Shown here in pieces: positions 40,914-53,900 of a DNA stretch of 64,000 nucleotides. Source of the stretch: Bugulina stolonifera (Eukaryota > Bryozoa > Gymnolaemata > Cheilostomatida > Bugulidae); the NCBI GenBank assembly GCA_935421135.1, contig OW285190.1, forward strand, positions 2,232,001 through 2,296,000, written 5' to 3'. The notes under the pieces were generated by a model that worked only from the letters and a program-made list of their open reading frames with translations, had not been told where the DNA came from and made no database searches. The translations under genes and the position numbers were made by a program. The first letter of the stretch is position 1. Every line of letters begins with the position of its first letter.

Positions 40914-42488
40914 AGTGCACATGCAGGCCAAAATAGTGCACATGCAGGCCATAGTAGTGCACATGCAGGCCATAGTAGTGCACATGCAGGCCATAGTAGT
41001 GCACATGCAGGCCATAGTAATGCACATGCAGGCCATAGTAATGCACATGCAGACCATAGTAGTGCACATGCAGGCCATAGTAGTGCACATGCAGGTCATA
41101 GTAGTGCACATGCAGGCCATAGTAGTGCACATGCAGGCCATAGTAGTGCACATGCAGGCCATAGTAGTGCACATGCAGGTCATAGTAGTGCACATGCAGG
41201 CCATAGTAGTGCACATGCAGGCCATAGTAGTGCACATGCAGGACATAGTAGTGCACATGCAGGTCATAGTAGTGCACATGCAGGCCATAGTAGTGCACAT
41301 GCAGGCCATAGTAGTGCACATGCAGGCCATAGTAGTGCACATGCAGGACATAGTAATGCAGACGCAGGCCATTATTCGTGCACATGCAGGCCATAGTAGT
41401 GCACATGCAGGCCATAGTAATGCACATGCAGGCCATAGTTGTGCACATGTAGGCCATAGTAGTGCACATGCAGGCCAAAATAGTGCACATGCAGGCCATA
41501 GTAGTGCACATGCAGGCCATAGTAGTGCACATGCAGGCCATAGTAATGCACATGCAGACCATAGTAGTGCACATGCAGGCCATAGTAGTGCACATGCAGG
41601 TCATAGTAGTGCACATGCAGGCCATAGTAGTGCACATGCAGGCCATAGTAGTGCACATGCAGGCCATAGTAGTGCACATGCAGGCCATAGTAGTGCACAT
41701 GCAGGCCATAGTAGTGCACATGCAGGCAATTAGTAGTGCACATGCAGGCCATAGTAGTGCACATGCAGGCCATAGAAGTGCACATGCAGGCCATAGTAGT
41801 GCACATGCAGGCCATAGTAGTGCACATGCAGGCCATAGCAGTGCACATGCAGGCAATTAGTAGTGCACATGCAGGCCATAGTAGTACACATGCAGGCCAT
41901 AGTAGTGCGCATGCAGGCAATTAGTAGTGCACATGCAGGCTATAGAAGTGCACATGCAGGCCATAGTAGTGCACATGCAGGCCATAGTAGTGCACATGCA
42001 GGCCATAGAAGTGCACATGCAGGCCATAGTAGTGCACATGCAGGCCATAGTAGTGCACATGCAGGCCATAGCAGTGCACATGCAGGCAATTAGTAGTGCA
42101 CATGCAGGCCATAGTAGTACACATGCAGGCCATAGTAGTGCGCATGCAGGCAATTAGTAGTGCACATGCAGGCTATAGAAGTGCACATGCAGGCCATAGT
42201 AGTGCACATGCAGGCCATAGTAGTGCACATGCAGGCCATAGTAGTGCACATGCAGGCCATAGTAGTGCACATGCAGGCCATAGTAGTGTACATGCAGGCC
42301 ATAGTAGTGCACATGCAGGCCATAGTAGTGCACATGCAGGCCATATAGTGCACATGCAGGCCATAGTAGTGCACATGCAGGCCATAGTAGTGCACATGCA
42401 GGCCATAGTAGTGCACATGCAGGCAATTAGTAGTGCACATGCAGGCCATAGTAGTGTACATGCAGGCCACAGTAGTACACACGCAGGT
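40914..42488. repeat. large 21-bp tandem array, about 75 units
   Basis: About 1575 bp of 21-bp units, consensus AGTGCACATGCAGGCCATAGT by rotation. Variants (GACCAT, GGTCAT, TAATGCAC, AGAAGTGC, CAATTAGTAG) mark a higher-order structure: a block with the CAAAATAG variant recurs about 547 bp apart (40925, 41472), and a block with CAATTAGTAG plus ACACATG variants recurs 233 bp apart (41851, 42084). Because 21 is divisible by three, five of six frames stay open for long stretches (SAHAGHS, VVHMQAI, ACMCTTM and others). None has a start context or codon pattern that suggests a protein. It lies just 3' of TIMM29. Confidence 0.97.
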
Positions 42489-44843
42489 GAAAGTTGTAAC
42501 ACTACAATGTTCCCATTGGATAATACCAGAAAAGTTAGCAAGTACATGCTGTATCAATACTGGTATAGCAATGCACTGGTGGCCACTAATATATCAACCA
42601 ACGTATCCATCCTGTGATTTGATGAGTTTAGAACCCAGGCTACTTGGTGATACATCATCACACTGACCATATAAGAACTGGCAACTTATTGCTATCACAT
42701 GTCACTGGTCTGCCGTACAGTGAGAATTGTAGCCACGTGTAACTGTAATGATGTTAGCTAGAATATTATTACCAGTTTCTACCTTTATGATGTGTATACA
42801 ACCTACAGTATTCTATCAATATGTGTCACTATATAATGATATGATGGACGTATGGATAACTCTACTCTGGGGTTTATAGTTGAGTAGGAGTTAGCTTCTC
42901 TTTGTAGGATTGTTTACTCTGGTTGACTATATACATGTATATATTATAACTATTGTGTAGGCTGTCAATACCCCATCATTAACATCAGTAAACTGAACAA
43001 GTGATGGGATAACTGCAGGTGATGTGTAAATATTCTGGCAACTTGGAATAGCTGTCAATATAATTGCTACTGCATGCAACCAGATGATATATACTAGATG
43101 TAGTGTGTAATGCCCTTTTCATACCTTGCAGTGAGAGTAAACTTATCATAAAGATGAAGCAAAGATCATTATTTGTATTTCAGTAGCAAACTACTAGGAG
43201 TGTTCATTGAATTCAGTGAGCTCCCACATGAAGGATTATAAAAAGGGCTGAACAATGAGAACCAATTTCATATTACACTTGAGTGCTTACATACAAGGCT
43301 TGTACATGATAATATTATATTGTATATTGTATGCCTAGTCACTGTGTGCTAAGAATGTGTTCACTTGTGATATTGAAAAGAAACATATGATTGGTTATTT
43401 TGTTGGCCATGTAAATAATATAAAGTAATAGTTACTTTGTATGTGAAATATACTGAATATAGCACTGGGTGTGTACATCACCTCGCTGCCCTGTGAAAGC
43501 TCTGCGGCACCATTGGTTATTTTAGTCACTTGTAGTAGAGCATCTGACAGGTGTGTGGAGAGAAGTGTAAGGGAGACACAACACTGCAGCCATCTATTTG
43601 GTAAGGGCTGACATATTATACAAGCTAGCAAGTGAGTAACTGCCCACTGCATGTTACAGTGCATTGTGGGTAACTGCCCACTGCATGTTACAGTGCATTG
43701 TGGATATGTTGCTGTGAGATGAGGTAGGTTGTTTCTAGTTTGGCTAAAACACAGCTACCATCTACTCATCATAATGTGTGTACTCTAGTGAGTAGTGACA
43801 TGTTCTATTCGCTGGCTTCACTTTTACTGTCGTAACATGTTGGCCATAGGACGCTTTAGTACATACCATCCTGCTGGCATTATCTGGCAAGAAAGGTGGA
43901 GATGATTCGGCGTTTGGATAGAGGTGTCCAATTTAGGCTGGCTGGGGTGCAAAAGTCTTAGCTGAAAAGGAGCCTCTTGCTAAGTAAGGTACTTATCAGG
44001 TTTTTGCTTTGTGCTCGTAATTGCTAAGCGTATAATTGACAAATCAACTTTTACACGTAAATCATATGTGTGACAACAGCAGCTATAACTATTTTGTATG
44101 CATGTAAGCTACTTCATGAATAGCTAGAACTTTCACTTGACTCATACCAAAAGGTGAATTTGAATGCTTTTGTATGTGTAGGCACCAGGATTACGCTCAA
44201 TGCATACCCATGGAACCTTGCAAAGACGTAACATAGCTTATAAGAACCTGGATGCAGAGGTATGGTAGATGAGCCAGGTGAGAAATTTCAAAATTTGTTG
44301 CATCAGTTATAAATGGTGAAAGGGGAGGGGGCAATATTACTGTCAATTAGCAACAGACTGTTATGTTATGGCCCCTACAGTACAGACAGGTAAAAGTTCC
44401 TGCGACTTGAGAAAATATCAGACTTTCATTTGAAGAGTTTTGGTATACTACGAGTACAATATACTTGAACTGCAAAACTAGTATGTTCAGCCACCGAACA
44501 GCTGCTTTGGTTGACTGTGTTCCTATAAATTGACGCTTTTAATTGACATGGCTCATAATGAGGAATAATGCAATAGCATATGCTCAATTGTTCTAAATTG
44601 CATGTTTGAAAACATGGCTTTTTACAACCGTGTCTGTGAATCAGTTGCGAAACATCCGGTAGTATGATTGCTGTCTCTAAACTCTACATACACAATATGG
44701 AAAGTTTTTAGCGAACTGTTAGTAAAACAGTTCAGCCTGTCTTCGACCATGTACTATAACTATATTGTAATGTGCATTAGGAATGTGAAAGGTCTGTAAT
44801 ATACTGTATATACATGCAATGCACTGAATATGGTCATTTTTCA
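42489..44843. other. stretch without a recognised gene
   Basis: Short frames only. The minus strand around 43490-43600 could be an exon (a helical-looking stretch containing SDALLQVTKITNGAAELSQ, followed by GTGATG), but nothing connects to it. A 34-bp duplication lies at 43636-43703. Confidence 0.4.
43636..43703. repeat. 34-bp tandem duplication
   Basis: Two identical copies (43636-43669, 43670-43703) starting GTAACTGCCCACTGCATG and ending GTGCATTGTGG. Confidence 0.95.
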
Positions 44844-44853
44844 GTGAAATACC

Positions 44854-44949
44854 ATGAGTGAGTATCCTCCACTAGAGGAACTAGATAACTGGGTTAGAAA
44901 GTATGTGTTGAAAGCTGCTAGTAGTAGGAACTGGTTGGATCATCTTAAG
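44854..44949 (+). CDS. candidate first coding exon, unknown gene
   Basis: A good acceptor (CATTTTTCAG, 44843) is followed ten bases later by ATG and 32 open codons (MSEYPPLEELDNWVRKY and on to NWLDHLK), ending at a GTGAGG donor in phase 0. This looks like the first coding exon of a gene with a 5' UTR intron. The peptide is helical and charged and was not recognised. The donor is followed within 45 bases by an 11-bp minisatellite. The next exon was not found among the transposons downstream, so the model is incomplete. Confidence 0.45.
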
Positions 44950-44991
44950 GTGAGGTTGTATTCTATGTTTACTCACTCAGATATCTTATAC

Positions 44992-45181
44992 ATACTGTGT
45001 ACTTACTGTATACATACTGTGTACTTACTGTGTACATACTGTGTACTTACTGTATACTTACTGTGTACATACTGTGTATTTACTGTGTACTTACTGTATA
45101 CTTACTGTGTACTTACTGTGTACATACTGTGTGCATACTGTGTACTTACTGTGTACATACTGTGTACATACTGTGTACATA
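44992..45181. repeat. 11-bp minisatellite, about 17 units
   Basis: Repeats of ACTGTGTACAT and ACTGTGTACTT over 190 bases, starting shortly after the splice donor of the candidate exon at 44854. Confidence 0.95.
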
Positions 45182-45183
45182 AA

Positions 45184-45810
45184 CAGAACTAGGTCCAAGT
45201 CATAGTAGTAGCCTGACTTGATGATTTGACTTGGGACTCATCTACATGACAGATTTATGATTACATCTGGTGAAATTCGTTAGGATAACTCGGCAAACCG
45301 ACAAGTCATTAACTTTTTCTACATGTACTTGTCTTGAAAAAGTGAATGACTTGTCGGTTTGCCGAGTTATCCTAACGAGTTTCACCAGATGTAATCATAC
45401 ACCTGTCTCTCCTTGTGTGTATTTGAGAGGACAACTCCCAATGAAGGATTATAAGTGTAAGACTAGAACCACTTGCTATAGTTCGTTGTACTTCCATTGG
45501 CATTGCATGACTATGCGGCCGGTAGTTCAGTTTACTGTTATCAGAGAGGAAAAGCCTGTTTGAGTCGGAATCTCAAGTATGTGCTTTCTTCTAACTTCCT
45601 ATTTTATTTTCCATCATACTAATACATTTAGAATTTACTATATTATCAGTTCTACATGGATTTAGATGTCTACTAGAAGAAAAATGTGAAATGTTCTTGG
45701 AAGCGTGGAATTTTTCAAAGCTTTCTTCCACTTGATGTCTTTGATTTAACTTGACTCCAAAATTTTAGAAATGACTTATTGACTTCAAGTCCGAATTCTA
45801 TGCAGCTCTG
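45184..45810. mobile_element. degenerate hAT element, AAGTC-rich family
   Basis: Left end CAGAACTAGGTCCAAGTC, right end reading TCTATGCAGCTCTG, flanked by similar octamers TACATAAA (45176-45183) and CACATAGA (45811-45818). The right part (CTCCAAAATTTTAGAAATGA) matches the intact copy at 58655-59528. It is interrupted by a hairpin MITE (45258-45397). Confidence 0.62.
45258..45397. mobile_element. near-perfect hairpin MITE with TA target
   Basis: A 140-bp palindrome. The left arm begins TGATTACATCTGGTGAAA and the right arm ends TTTCACCAGATGTAATCA; each arm is about 60 nt with only a few mismatches around a loop near CTACATGTACTTGTC. TA stands on both sides (45256-45257, 45398-45399), the Tc1/mariner target. 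The two arms share CGTTAGGATAACTCGGCAAA and its complement. Confidence 0.88.
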
Positions 45811-46449
45811 CACATAGAGTTGTGTACTGCAGTACTTCTCTCTCTCATGAGCACCCATAAGCTATGCATCATATTTAGAAGTTGTCCTCTCTCAATCTTT
45901 CGCACTCTTCCTTTTCTCCTGTATGTAACACCCCTCTTTCCACACTTGGTGACCAAATATTTTTATTATAAAGCTATACAATACAATGTGATACAATACA
46001 ACCATTGATTATTTTTCGGTCCCAAATCTCTGTAATATCTATTTGAAAATCCTAATTTGGCTACAGACTCTTTGGTGTGTACCATAGAGCAGGTACATGT
46101 ATGTAGATGAATTTCACAACCAACAGGGAGAGGGCAATTATTAACATAAAATGGTTTTAGCAACTTTAATTAGTACATGCAAGTTCTGAATAATAGGCAA
46201 TAACTAAGACTGCATATGTCCAAAGTTAAAATGTATTCATTTTCAGTAGTCATTGTATGAGAATGATGACTGTGCGGTTAACCAAAGAACTTCCAGATTT
46301 CTATTAATGCCAGCGATCCTTTACGAAATCACCTTTGCTGGGACCAGCTGAAAATACTTTCACAATGATCGTAATAAAAATTATTTGAACACCCAAAGTT
46401 GAGAAAAGTGTTACACCCTGGGGAATAAAGAGGAGGGGGAAATAACTTG

Positions 46450-46765
46450 CGAGGGACAACTTAAAAATGCCCATGGATCGCCCCTCCCACAAGGGAATAT
46501 TGCAGTAAACTGTGAATACAATCTCTGTAGCATAATTGATCTCCTGACACTGCACGTATTATAATGTACATATCAAATTATACCTTTATACTAGTTCCAT
46601 GATTTATTGTTACTGACGAGTGACTTGAGAGTGTATTGTAGCTAACTTCAGTTATTATCTCTTATGGGCCAAGAGCAGATGTGTGTGTATGTACATGTAT
46701 TAATTATAAACCAATTGTTTACATGGGTCACACTCACAACTCACAATCCTCCGCCATGAACATAA
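46450..46765 (+). repeat. dispersed degenerate repeat, pair with about 48475-48875
   Basis: Two direct-orientation stretches share scattered blocks: GAACTGTAAATGCAATCTCT-like versus AACTGTGAATACAATCTCTG, TTATGGGCCAAGAGC versus TTATGGGCCGAGAGC, and TTGTTTACATGG/AG followed by AATCCTC. Together with the LTR-like pieces at 47140-47420 and 48880-49090 they look like remains of one retroelement family. No coding frame survives. Confidence 0.45.
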
Positions 46766-47139
46766 ACCTTAAGAAAATGTAGTCTTGGTTTGTGCTTGCT
46801 TCTCTAAACTTTTGTTGAGTAGCTTGACATCTGCATAGGATAAATCCATTGTATTAATGGCTGCTACTGAGAAATGTATGTTTCGTATACATTCAACCAT
46901 AATATCATAGATATAAATATTGTGGTAGCACTGAACTTGCTGTAGAGCTGAGGGGCAACCTAGCAAAGCTCATTCATTGGGAGAATCCTCAAACCTTGTT
47001 CTTATTCAAGTGACCAACAGGTCCGACTGTTATATTTTCTTCTCTATTAATATTATGTACTCCCTAAGCATTAGTTTCGAGAGTATATGCCTACCCTAAC
47101 TATCCGAGTGGCTCTGAGCTTCAGTTCCATAGGGGACTT

Positions 47140-47420
47140 ACTAAGCCGAGAGACTCCTCGAATAGTCTAAAGAACGACAAATAAATATAGAGATGTAGCT
47201 TTATTGAAGTCTAAATGGCGACTGACTCTAATAAAAGAGAAGCGGCTTCTTTTACAAAACTAACTTCTGCCGCAGGACCTAAAGGGCTGATGGGCTGATG
47301 GGTTGAAGGGCCATCGTCGGCCACAAGAATTGCTCATTGAATAATTCTTTTTCAGAAAAACCTCAGGCCCGATATACCATCGAGAGGGACAACTAGGACA
47401 TAATAATAGGTACCCGTGGG
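47140..47420 (-). mobile_element. LTR-like fragment, minus orientation
   Basis: On the minus strand it reads TTATTATGTCCTAGTTGTCC, then later CTTTTATTAGAGTCAGTC and TTCAATAAAGCTACATCTCT. The last part resembles the polyadenylation block of the LTR-like copies at 19.2 and 29.5 kb. A similar segment lies in plus orientation at about 48895-49090 (TTATTATGTCCTAGTCGTC). Boundaries uncertain. Confidence 0.42.
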
Positions 47421-47771
47421 TCGCCACAAAAAGGTCGGACCTATGTAAGTCAGCAGACCTGCCAACCTAGGGGTGGGGCAATGGAGCGAGTTGCATAAAA
47501 GGGGCAAACACTGTTTTTATTGGGGCACTCACAAAGCCTCTGAACTAATTATTATAATCATTATGATTATAAAAGATATGAAAATCATTATTAATATAAT
47601 TTAATTACTAGCTGCTAGCATGCTTGTAAATTTGGCAGAAAATAAAAAATAAGATTTAATAGTTATAGTACTTGTAGACCAATTAATAGATTGTGACTTG
47701 TTGTTATGTAAAATAAAATCTAGTAGTAGTTAGTAATAATGGCCATGAGTGCAAATAATTGTAGTTGTTTG

Positions 47772-48099
47772 CAGTGGCCAAAGTCTAAGGAGAGAGGTGG
47801 GGGTCTCTTGGGTAGCAAACATAGTCACTTGAAGATGCGAAGCGCGCCGGCGGGGAGGGTCCGGGAGGGGCGCCTGAGCGCCCTCCCGGAAATTGGAAAC
47901 TTTATCAAAATTCGACACCGAATTGATGCAAAATCAAAGAACTTCAGGTTAAAATATGGTCCAAGATTAAAGGTAAAACATGGTCCAATTAGTATTATTA
48001 TTATAATAGTAATCTGTAGGAGTCTATCAGTCTGAGGGACCCCCTGAAATTTGTGGTGGGGGGACTGCGTCCCCCACGACCCCCCAACTTTGACCACTG
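47772..48099. mobile_element. hAT-type MITE, GC-rich, 328 bp
   Basis: Ends CAGTGGCCAAAGT and (reverse complement of the right end) CAGTGGTCAAAGT, with perfect 8-bp target duplications GTTGTTTG at 47764-47771 and 48100-48107. The interior has a block far richer in G+C than its surroundings (GCGCGCCGGCGGGGAGG near 47841). The 98-codon frame across it is not taken as a gene. Confidence 0.88.
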
Positions 48100-49090
48100 G
48101 TTGTTTGGTAACGCTTCTTTTAAATTAGTAATTTAGCAAGTTGGTGAAAATAATGTAGTCTTACAAGAGACCAGTATGTATTTAGCCTTTGCCCCTTCTA
48201 TTACTGTAACAACATCTGAGAGAATTGTGTAGCCTAATGTAATTACATAAAATTCAGTTTCAACTTGTTAAGTTGTAGTAAAAGCTTACGTCCTCCAATG
48301 CGTCAGCAGTTAATTGGTCTGCTTATGATGAGCTTACAACCATGTGGTACAAAGATCCAAATATCTTTAAACATAATTTATCTATAGTTATACATATTAC
48401 CAAGAAGTTTCTTACTAATGATTTGATGCACATTGGTAGAAAGTGGATAAAACAAGTTGTAGGTCTACATATTTTATTGCGATGAACTGTAAATGCAATC
48501 TCTATATCGCATAGTTGACCAACTGCAATTGCATGTGTTATACTGTCTGTTAGTGCAATAGTGCATAGCTTCATGTACCTTTAGGTCTGTTTGTGGTTGG
48601 GCTGACACCATTTGTAATGGAGAAGCCAACTTCTCCATCTTAAATTTTGCTGAATAACCCTGGTTATGACCAAAAAGCATAAAGTTGCGCCTGCCTCTAT
48701 ACTGTAGGCCCTACATCTCTCAACCATACTTTAGTTGTATGAGTTTATTTTATGTGTATTTCTTGTTGAGCCATGTTTTGTTGACTTCATTGCTGACTGG
48801 AATTGACTGTCATCTATTATGGGCCGAGAGCTATTAAACAATTGTTTACATAGATCGCAATCCTCTACATGACTTGCAAGGGCTGACATCTTATGCCGAA
48901 CCCTTGGGTGTTGTTATTATGTCCTAGTCGTCGTTGATGGTGCATTGGCTCCGAAGTTTTTGTAGAATAATTAGTTGGAAACAAATGGCCCATTCGTCCC
49001 TCAGACTCTAGACAGAGCCAGTTCTTTTATAAAAGGTGCCACATTTTTCTGCCTTGGATTACAATACAGTTATCTCTATCTTCTTACATG

Positions 49091-50917
49091 CTCTGCATTC
49101 TTAATAGAAACCCAAAGTATTACCTAGGAGTTTTCCAGCCTGTGGAATTGAGTGCCCGGAGTAAACAGTGTTAGTTCAAAATAAGTTATACAAGCTTGGA
49201 CTTGGAAACCGGGGTCGGAACTATGCATGCACAATAATATACATATGCATGATAGGACCACACTTGCAGAAACAAGCTGTACTCAGTGCCAGATTTGACC
49301 GTTTTCTTAAGACTATCATTCTTCTGATGGGTGAAAATAATCTGAGGGACTAGCACATTTTATAATTATATTGCTGAGCGTCGTCTTTAGGAAGGCAGTT
49401 TGGCATGGTGTTGAATTATGTACAAGGGGTATAAGGGCCAATGTGAGAGCCAGATAGCTTATTAGCTTAAACTTTTTTGATGTTTCTCCATCTTTACCCA
49501 AAACCTGGTTATCTCATTTTTAAAAATGTTGAAGTATTATAGTGATCGCATTTTCCAATGCATTCATTTATTCCTCTGTATAATTCAGTATTTCTCATGT
49601 CTATACAAAAAAAAACTTCAGTGTGTAACAATAAGGTCAATTACATCTCATTTAGCAATAGTACTATCAGGTACAAAATAGTCTGCCTCAGAGCCAATCT
49701 ACCCTGGAACTCTGGCGATTTGATGGTTAGATTAGTTTCTTTTATTAAATTTGATATACTAACACTTTCTCGCCATTCCATTCTATCTCACTGTCACTGC
49801 ACAAATTACAGTAGTGCAGATACTAGTTAGGCTTAGCTCACTGATACAACTGATAATATAAAATAATGTTTTAATAAGTAGGCCTTTACTTTAGTATATT
49901 ATGACTATCATATCATTTAATATTATAGTTGAATTCAGATTATCATTTATGGTAGGTGCCTAAGCGTTGTGGTAGTTAGTAAGTAGTAAGTTAGTAAGGG
50001 GTATCTCTGTATCCCAACAGATAAATTGATGCTCCATATGAATGAAATAAAGGCTATTATGGCAATGCCAATGAACTGTGCTGTGTACACTTTGTGTGAG
50101 TTTTGTGGCTTGAGGATAGCAAGTAAGTAGAGCAAAATGAGGCAAAAACAACCTTTTTTATTACTCTATAATGGGGCAAAAAATAATTTTTTATTGCTTT
50201 GATGGGGCAAAAGAGTGAGAAGGGAGTGAGAGCTTGAGCTATGGGGCAATTGCTTGAATCTCACGCTCAATGCGTGAGAGTTGGCAGGTCTGTAAGTCAG
50301 GCGGTGTGACGTAGGTAATACTATCATAGAAAGCTGATTAATACGCAAAAAGTCTACTATTGGCCTTTCACAGAAAAGAATAATTCACAACTATTTATCA
50401 ACTTGAATGCACATGGAATTCTATCGACAAAGTCATGCTGTAGACTAATAGTAGATATTGTCTGGCTCACTACAATTATGATGTTCATGGAGTCACAGAG
50501 GTAGAGTTGAGAGAGGGCTATTGTAGGCTTAGCCCACATAGTTCTAGCAGAAAATTATTGTAAGATTCTATCACACTGCCCTATTGTAGTTTTATCACTG
50601 GATATGTATATCAACACTTTGGAATGTCAAATGTCAATGCAGAGAGCATTCTAGCTAATAATAAATTATACCGACTTGATGGGGGTGTGGCTAGTTCAAT
50701 CCATTTCAATGGACCACCTAGTTAATTTTTTACTGTTACATCACTTAGCCACGCATAAAACCAGATACTGACCCGCTCCACCTTTAATCTACATGTACAA
50801 TGTACTTGTATATCTGTAGTACCAAGGAGTACCAATCAATAATCAGTCAATGTTATTCACAAAACGTGAGAAAAATGTCAGAAGTCATAACCCAGGGTAA
50901 TTGTCAACTATATGTTT
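49091..50917. other. stretch without a recognised gene, upstream of the TPR gene
   Basis: Only short frames. The last 200 bases contain CATAAAACC (about 50755), a possible weak TATA box, and an ATG with a nearby GTAATT at 50875-50900 that is out of frame with the downstream gene. Confidence 0.4.
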
Positions 50918-50944
50918 TAGGCTCATGGACTTGCAAACAGATTA

Positions 50945-53900
50945 TTGTTCAGACAGTGTACAGAAGAGCGGAGGAAAACAGTTTACCAAATCGAACAAGC
51001 TTGGTATGAGGGTAGACACCCACTTACCTATCACCAGCATCAAAATGAAATACAGAGACATCGACGGCTGCTTGATGACTATAGAAGTAAGACTAAAGAA
51101 AACTTTGTAGCCCTAAATGTAGAGAGTCGACTAAATGTCGATAAAATTCTTCAAAGGAAAGATTTTACTACAGTCAACAAGGTGTCGCAAGAAATTTTGA
51201 CAGCTAGTAAAGAATGCAGCAATGACTTCATTGCTTTTATGAGTGAGATTTTCAAATCAAGTGTCAATAATTTGAGCAAGTTAGGAATAAATACACCGTA
51301 TCCATTTGCTGTTATTGGCTTGGGATCAGTGGCACGTGGTGTAGCTACACCATACTCAGATCTCGAATATGCATTTATTGTTAAATCTAATTCAGAGTTG
51401 GAGTACTTTACTAAGCTAGCTGTTGACAATTACTTTCAAATTGGAAACCTTGGTGAGTCTCCACTGCAGATTTTCAATATTCAAGAAATGGTTGGTAAAC
51501 CAAAAGCGCAATCGAATATAGGAATCCATATTGATGGGATTTCGCCAAAAGCAGGCCACATTCCAACAGGCAAAGGGAATGGTGGCCAAAGCTTAATATT
51601 GACTTTAGAGGAACTAATTGAACTTTATCGCGAAAAGCTAGCATCAAGCACGTTGGCTGATATTGATGATCTTTTATCTTCAAAAACTTTGATTTATACT
51701 TCTGATGGTGGAGAACAGCTTTATATTGAAGCAGTGGAGGCGATGCACAAAATCTTGATAGACTATACAACCACAGCAAAAGGAATCCAGAAAAGAATAG
51801 AAGTTTTAAAGCAAGATCTACAAAATTACAGCTTCCTTCCCAGAATGAAGCATTATGGTCCTCCAGACAACACAAATATCAAGGTCAAATCAGACATATT
51901 TAGATATCCAACCCTGCTTGCGGATCACATTAGGATGTCATTATCGTTAGACTCATGCTATCCATGGGATGCGATTTTTACATTACAGGCTGATGGTATA
52001 TTGTCAGCTGAAACAACTTCTTACTTGACTTTGGTGCTAGCTTTATCAATCTATATCAGGACTCGCTCGTATTTAGCATTGAACTACCGATCAGAACATC
52101 TTTCTCTCTACACATGTACATCTGACGCCCTCAAGACGTTATACCACATCCCGCGAAAACTATTTGTTCTGCTAGGGTGCTTGCTCATACCACTGAAAAC
52201 AGCACTACAACCCAAAATAGGTGCCTTATCACAAGGTCCATGTGCCATCAAGACAAACGTAGTTAAAACTCTGTTTGAGGGCACTGAAATTTTCAACTTT
52301 TCAGCTGTGGTAAAGGTAGAGGTTATGTTCTTTGCTGGTGACTATGAAGGTGCTTTGGAAGAACTTCATATTGCTATCAATCAGAGATTTCTTCCCAATG
52401 AGCCCAACAAGTTACTTAAAATTTTGTGCGCTGTCCAAGACTACCCAGGAGCCCACCCAAATGAGGTCATCGATTCCAAGATATTGAACAAACACCTAAT
52501 TGAGCTAGTTTCTTTTCTTCTCTGTGCGTCAAGAAACTACACGCAGTCTACCATATATTTCAAGTGGCTCATCGACAATGAAGAGGATCTGGTGGAAAGT
52601 ATCCGTTGGAAAATATTTTACTCTGATTCATTGAACATGTCTCACAGCTATATTGAATCCAATCATTCTCTGGCTGAAATTTTTAAAATTTTGATATGCG
52701 AATCTGCTATAGAGAAGCATTGTTCATTGCACGACCATGTTTTGGAGAAACTGAAAACCTCTTGCACCCTATCAGTGAGAGAAAGAAAAATGTTCCTAGC
52801 AATGGCATATGCCTATAGAACTCTCGGTGAAAATTACAAACATCTGAAATTGTATGTTGAAGCTGAAGATGTGATGGCGACTAGCCTTCATATATATGAA
52901 TCACTTCAAGACAAGGTAGTCGGGGATCGTTATGTTCACATGCAGCTCATGAGTTCTCTTGGTGAAATTGCACTAGAAAATAAGAATTTTCCAAAGGCTA
53001 CAAAATATTTCAAGGAAGCACAGGCCCAGTTCAATGCCATTCATTCTGAAGGGACGAGCCACCCAGATCTAGCGTGCTTGTACACCAACTTTGGTCAACT
53101 ATGCCAGCAAACAGGGAGGTATCCACTAGCCCTAGACTATTACACCAAAGCGCTAAATATGACGACCTCGCTATTTAATGAGCATACTGATCATATGGAC
53201 ATAGCTAACTGCTTGAAAAACCTTGCAGAGATATACGCTGCTTTGAATAATTTTGATGAATCCATTGAACATTTCAACAAGACACTGGATATGTTGTCGA
53301 GATTAGGTGAACATGGGTCTTTTGTCCAGCAGCAAGCTATTATTGTTAGTAGTCGGGCTAAAGTGAACTCTATGAGAGGGGAAAATCAGCAGGCTTTGAG
53401 AGACGTTGAGATGGCCTTAAATATAGCCAATGTCAATGATGGAAGTAGCAACCTTGACCCTGACTTTGTTGAACTTTGTAAGAATGTTGGCGATGTTTAT
53501 CTTAAACTGGGATATAACGACAAAGCTCTTGCTTATCATGAAAACTCTTTGCAAGTAATTCATACACTTTACAATAATGTAGACCTGGGCACATTTCACG
53601 ACCTGCATGGCAACTCTAGAAATCTGTCATCAAGATTGGCTGTACAGAACAGAGCTGTAAACATATCTAAACTCACTCTAACAAACAATCCCAGCATTGC
53701 TACAGGATATGCCAGTATTGGCGAGGTGTATAATCAGATGAGTAGATACAGCAAAGCACTAGAATATTACGTCAAATCGCTAGATATGAACCTTAAAGTA
53801 TATGGTGCTACTAGTACACACGATTCAATAGCTACTAGGTATGGTGATATCGGGATTGTTTATAACAATATGGGTGAATACAGCAAGGCTTTAGAATACC

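Noticed and set aside
40903..41856. Long frames (up to 314 codons) such as VVHMQAI, SAHAGHS and HVHYYGL repeats
   Set aside because: Open on both strands in five frames because the unit is 21 bp; no start context, splice signals or codon bias.
43395..43664. Minus-strand frame with a helical stretch ending before GTGATG
   Set aside because: Might be a lone exon, but no partner exon, start or known family supports it.
47739..48035. 98-codon plus-strand frame
   Set aside because: It spans a GC-rich hAT MITE with exact target duplications; chance frame.
49558..49830. 90-codon plus-strand frame
   Set aside because: Low-complexity composition, no splice context and no recognisable family.
51474..51875. 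133-codon minus-strand frame
   Set aside because: Shadow of the NTase-TPR coding sequence.
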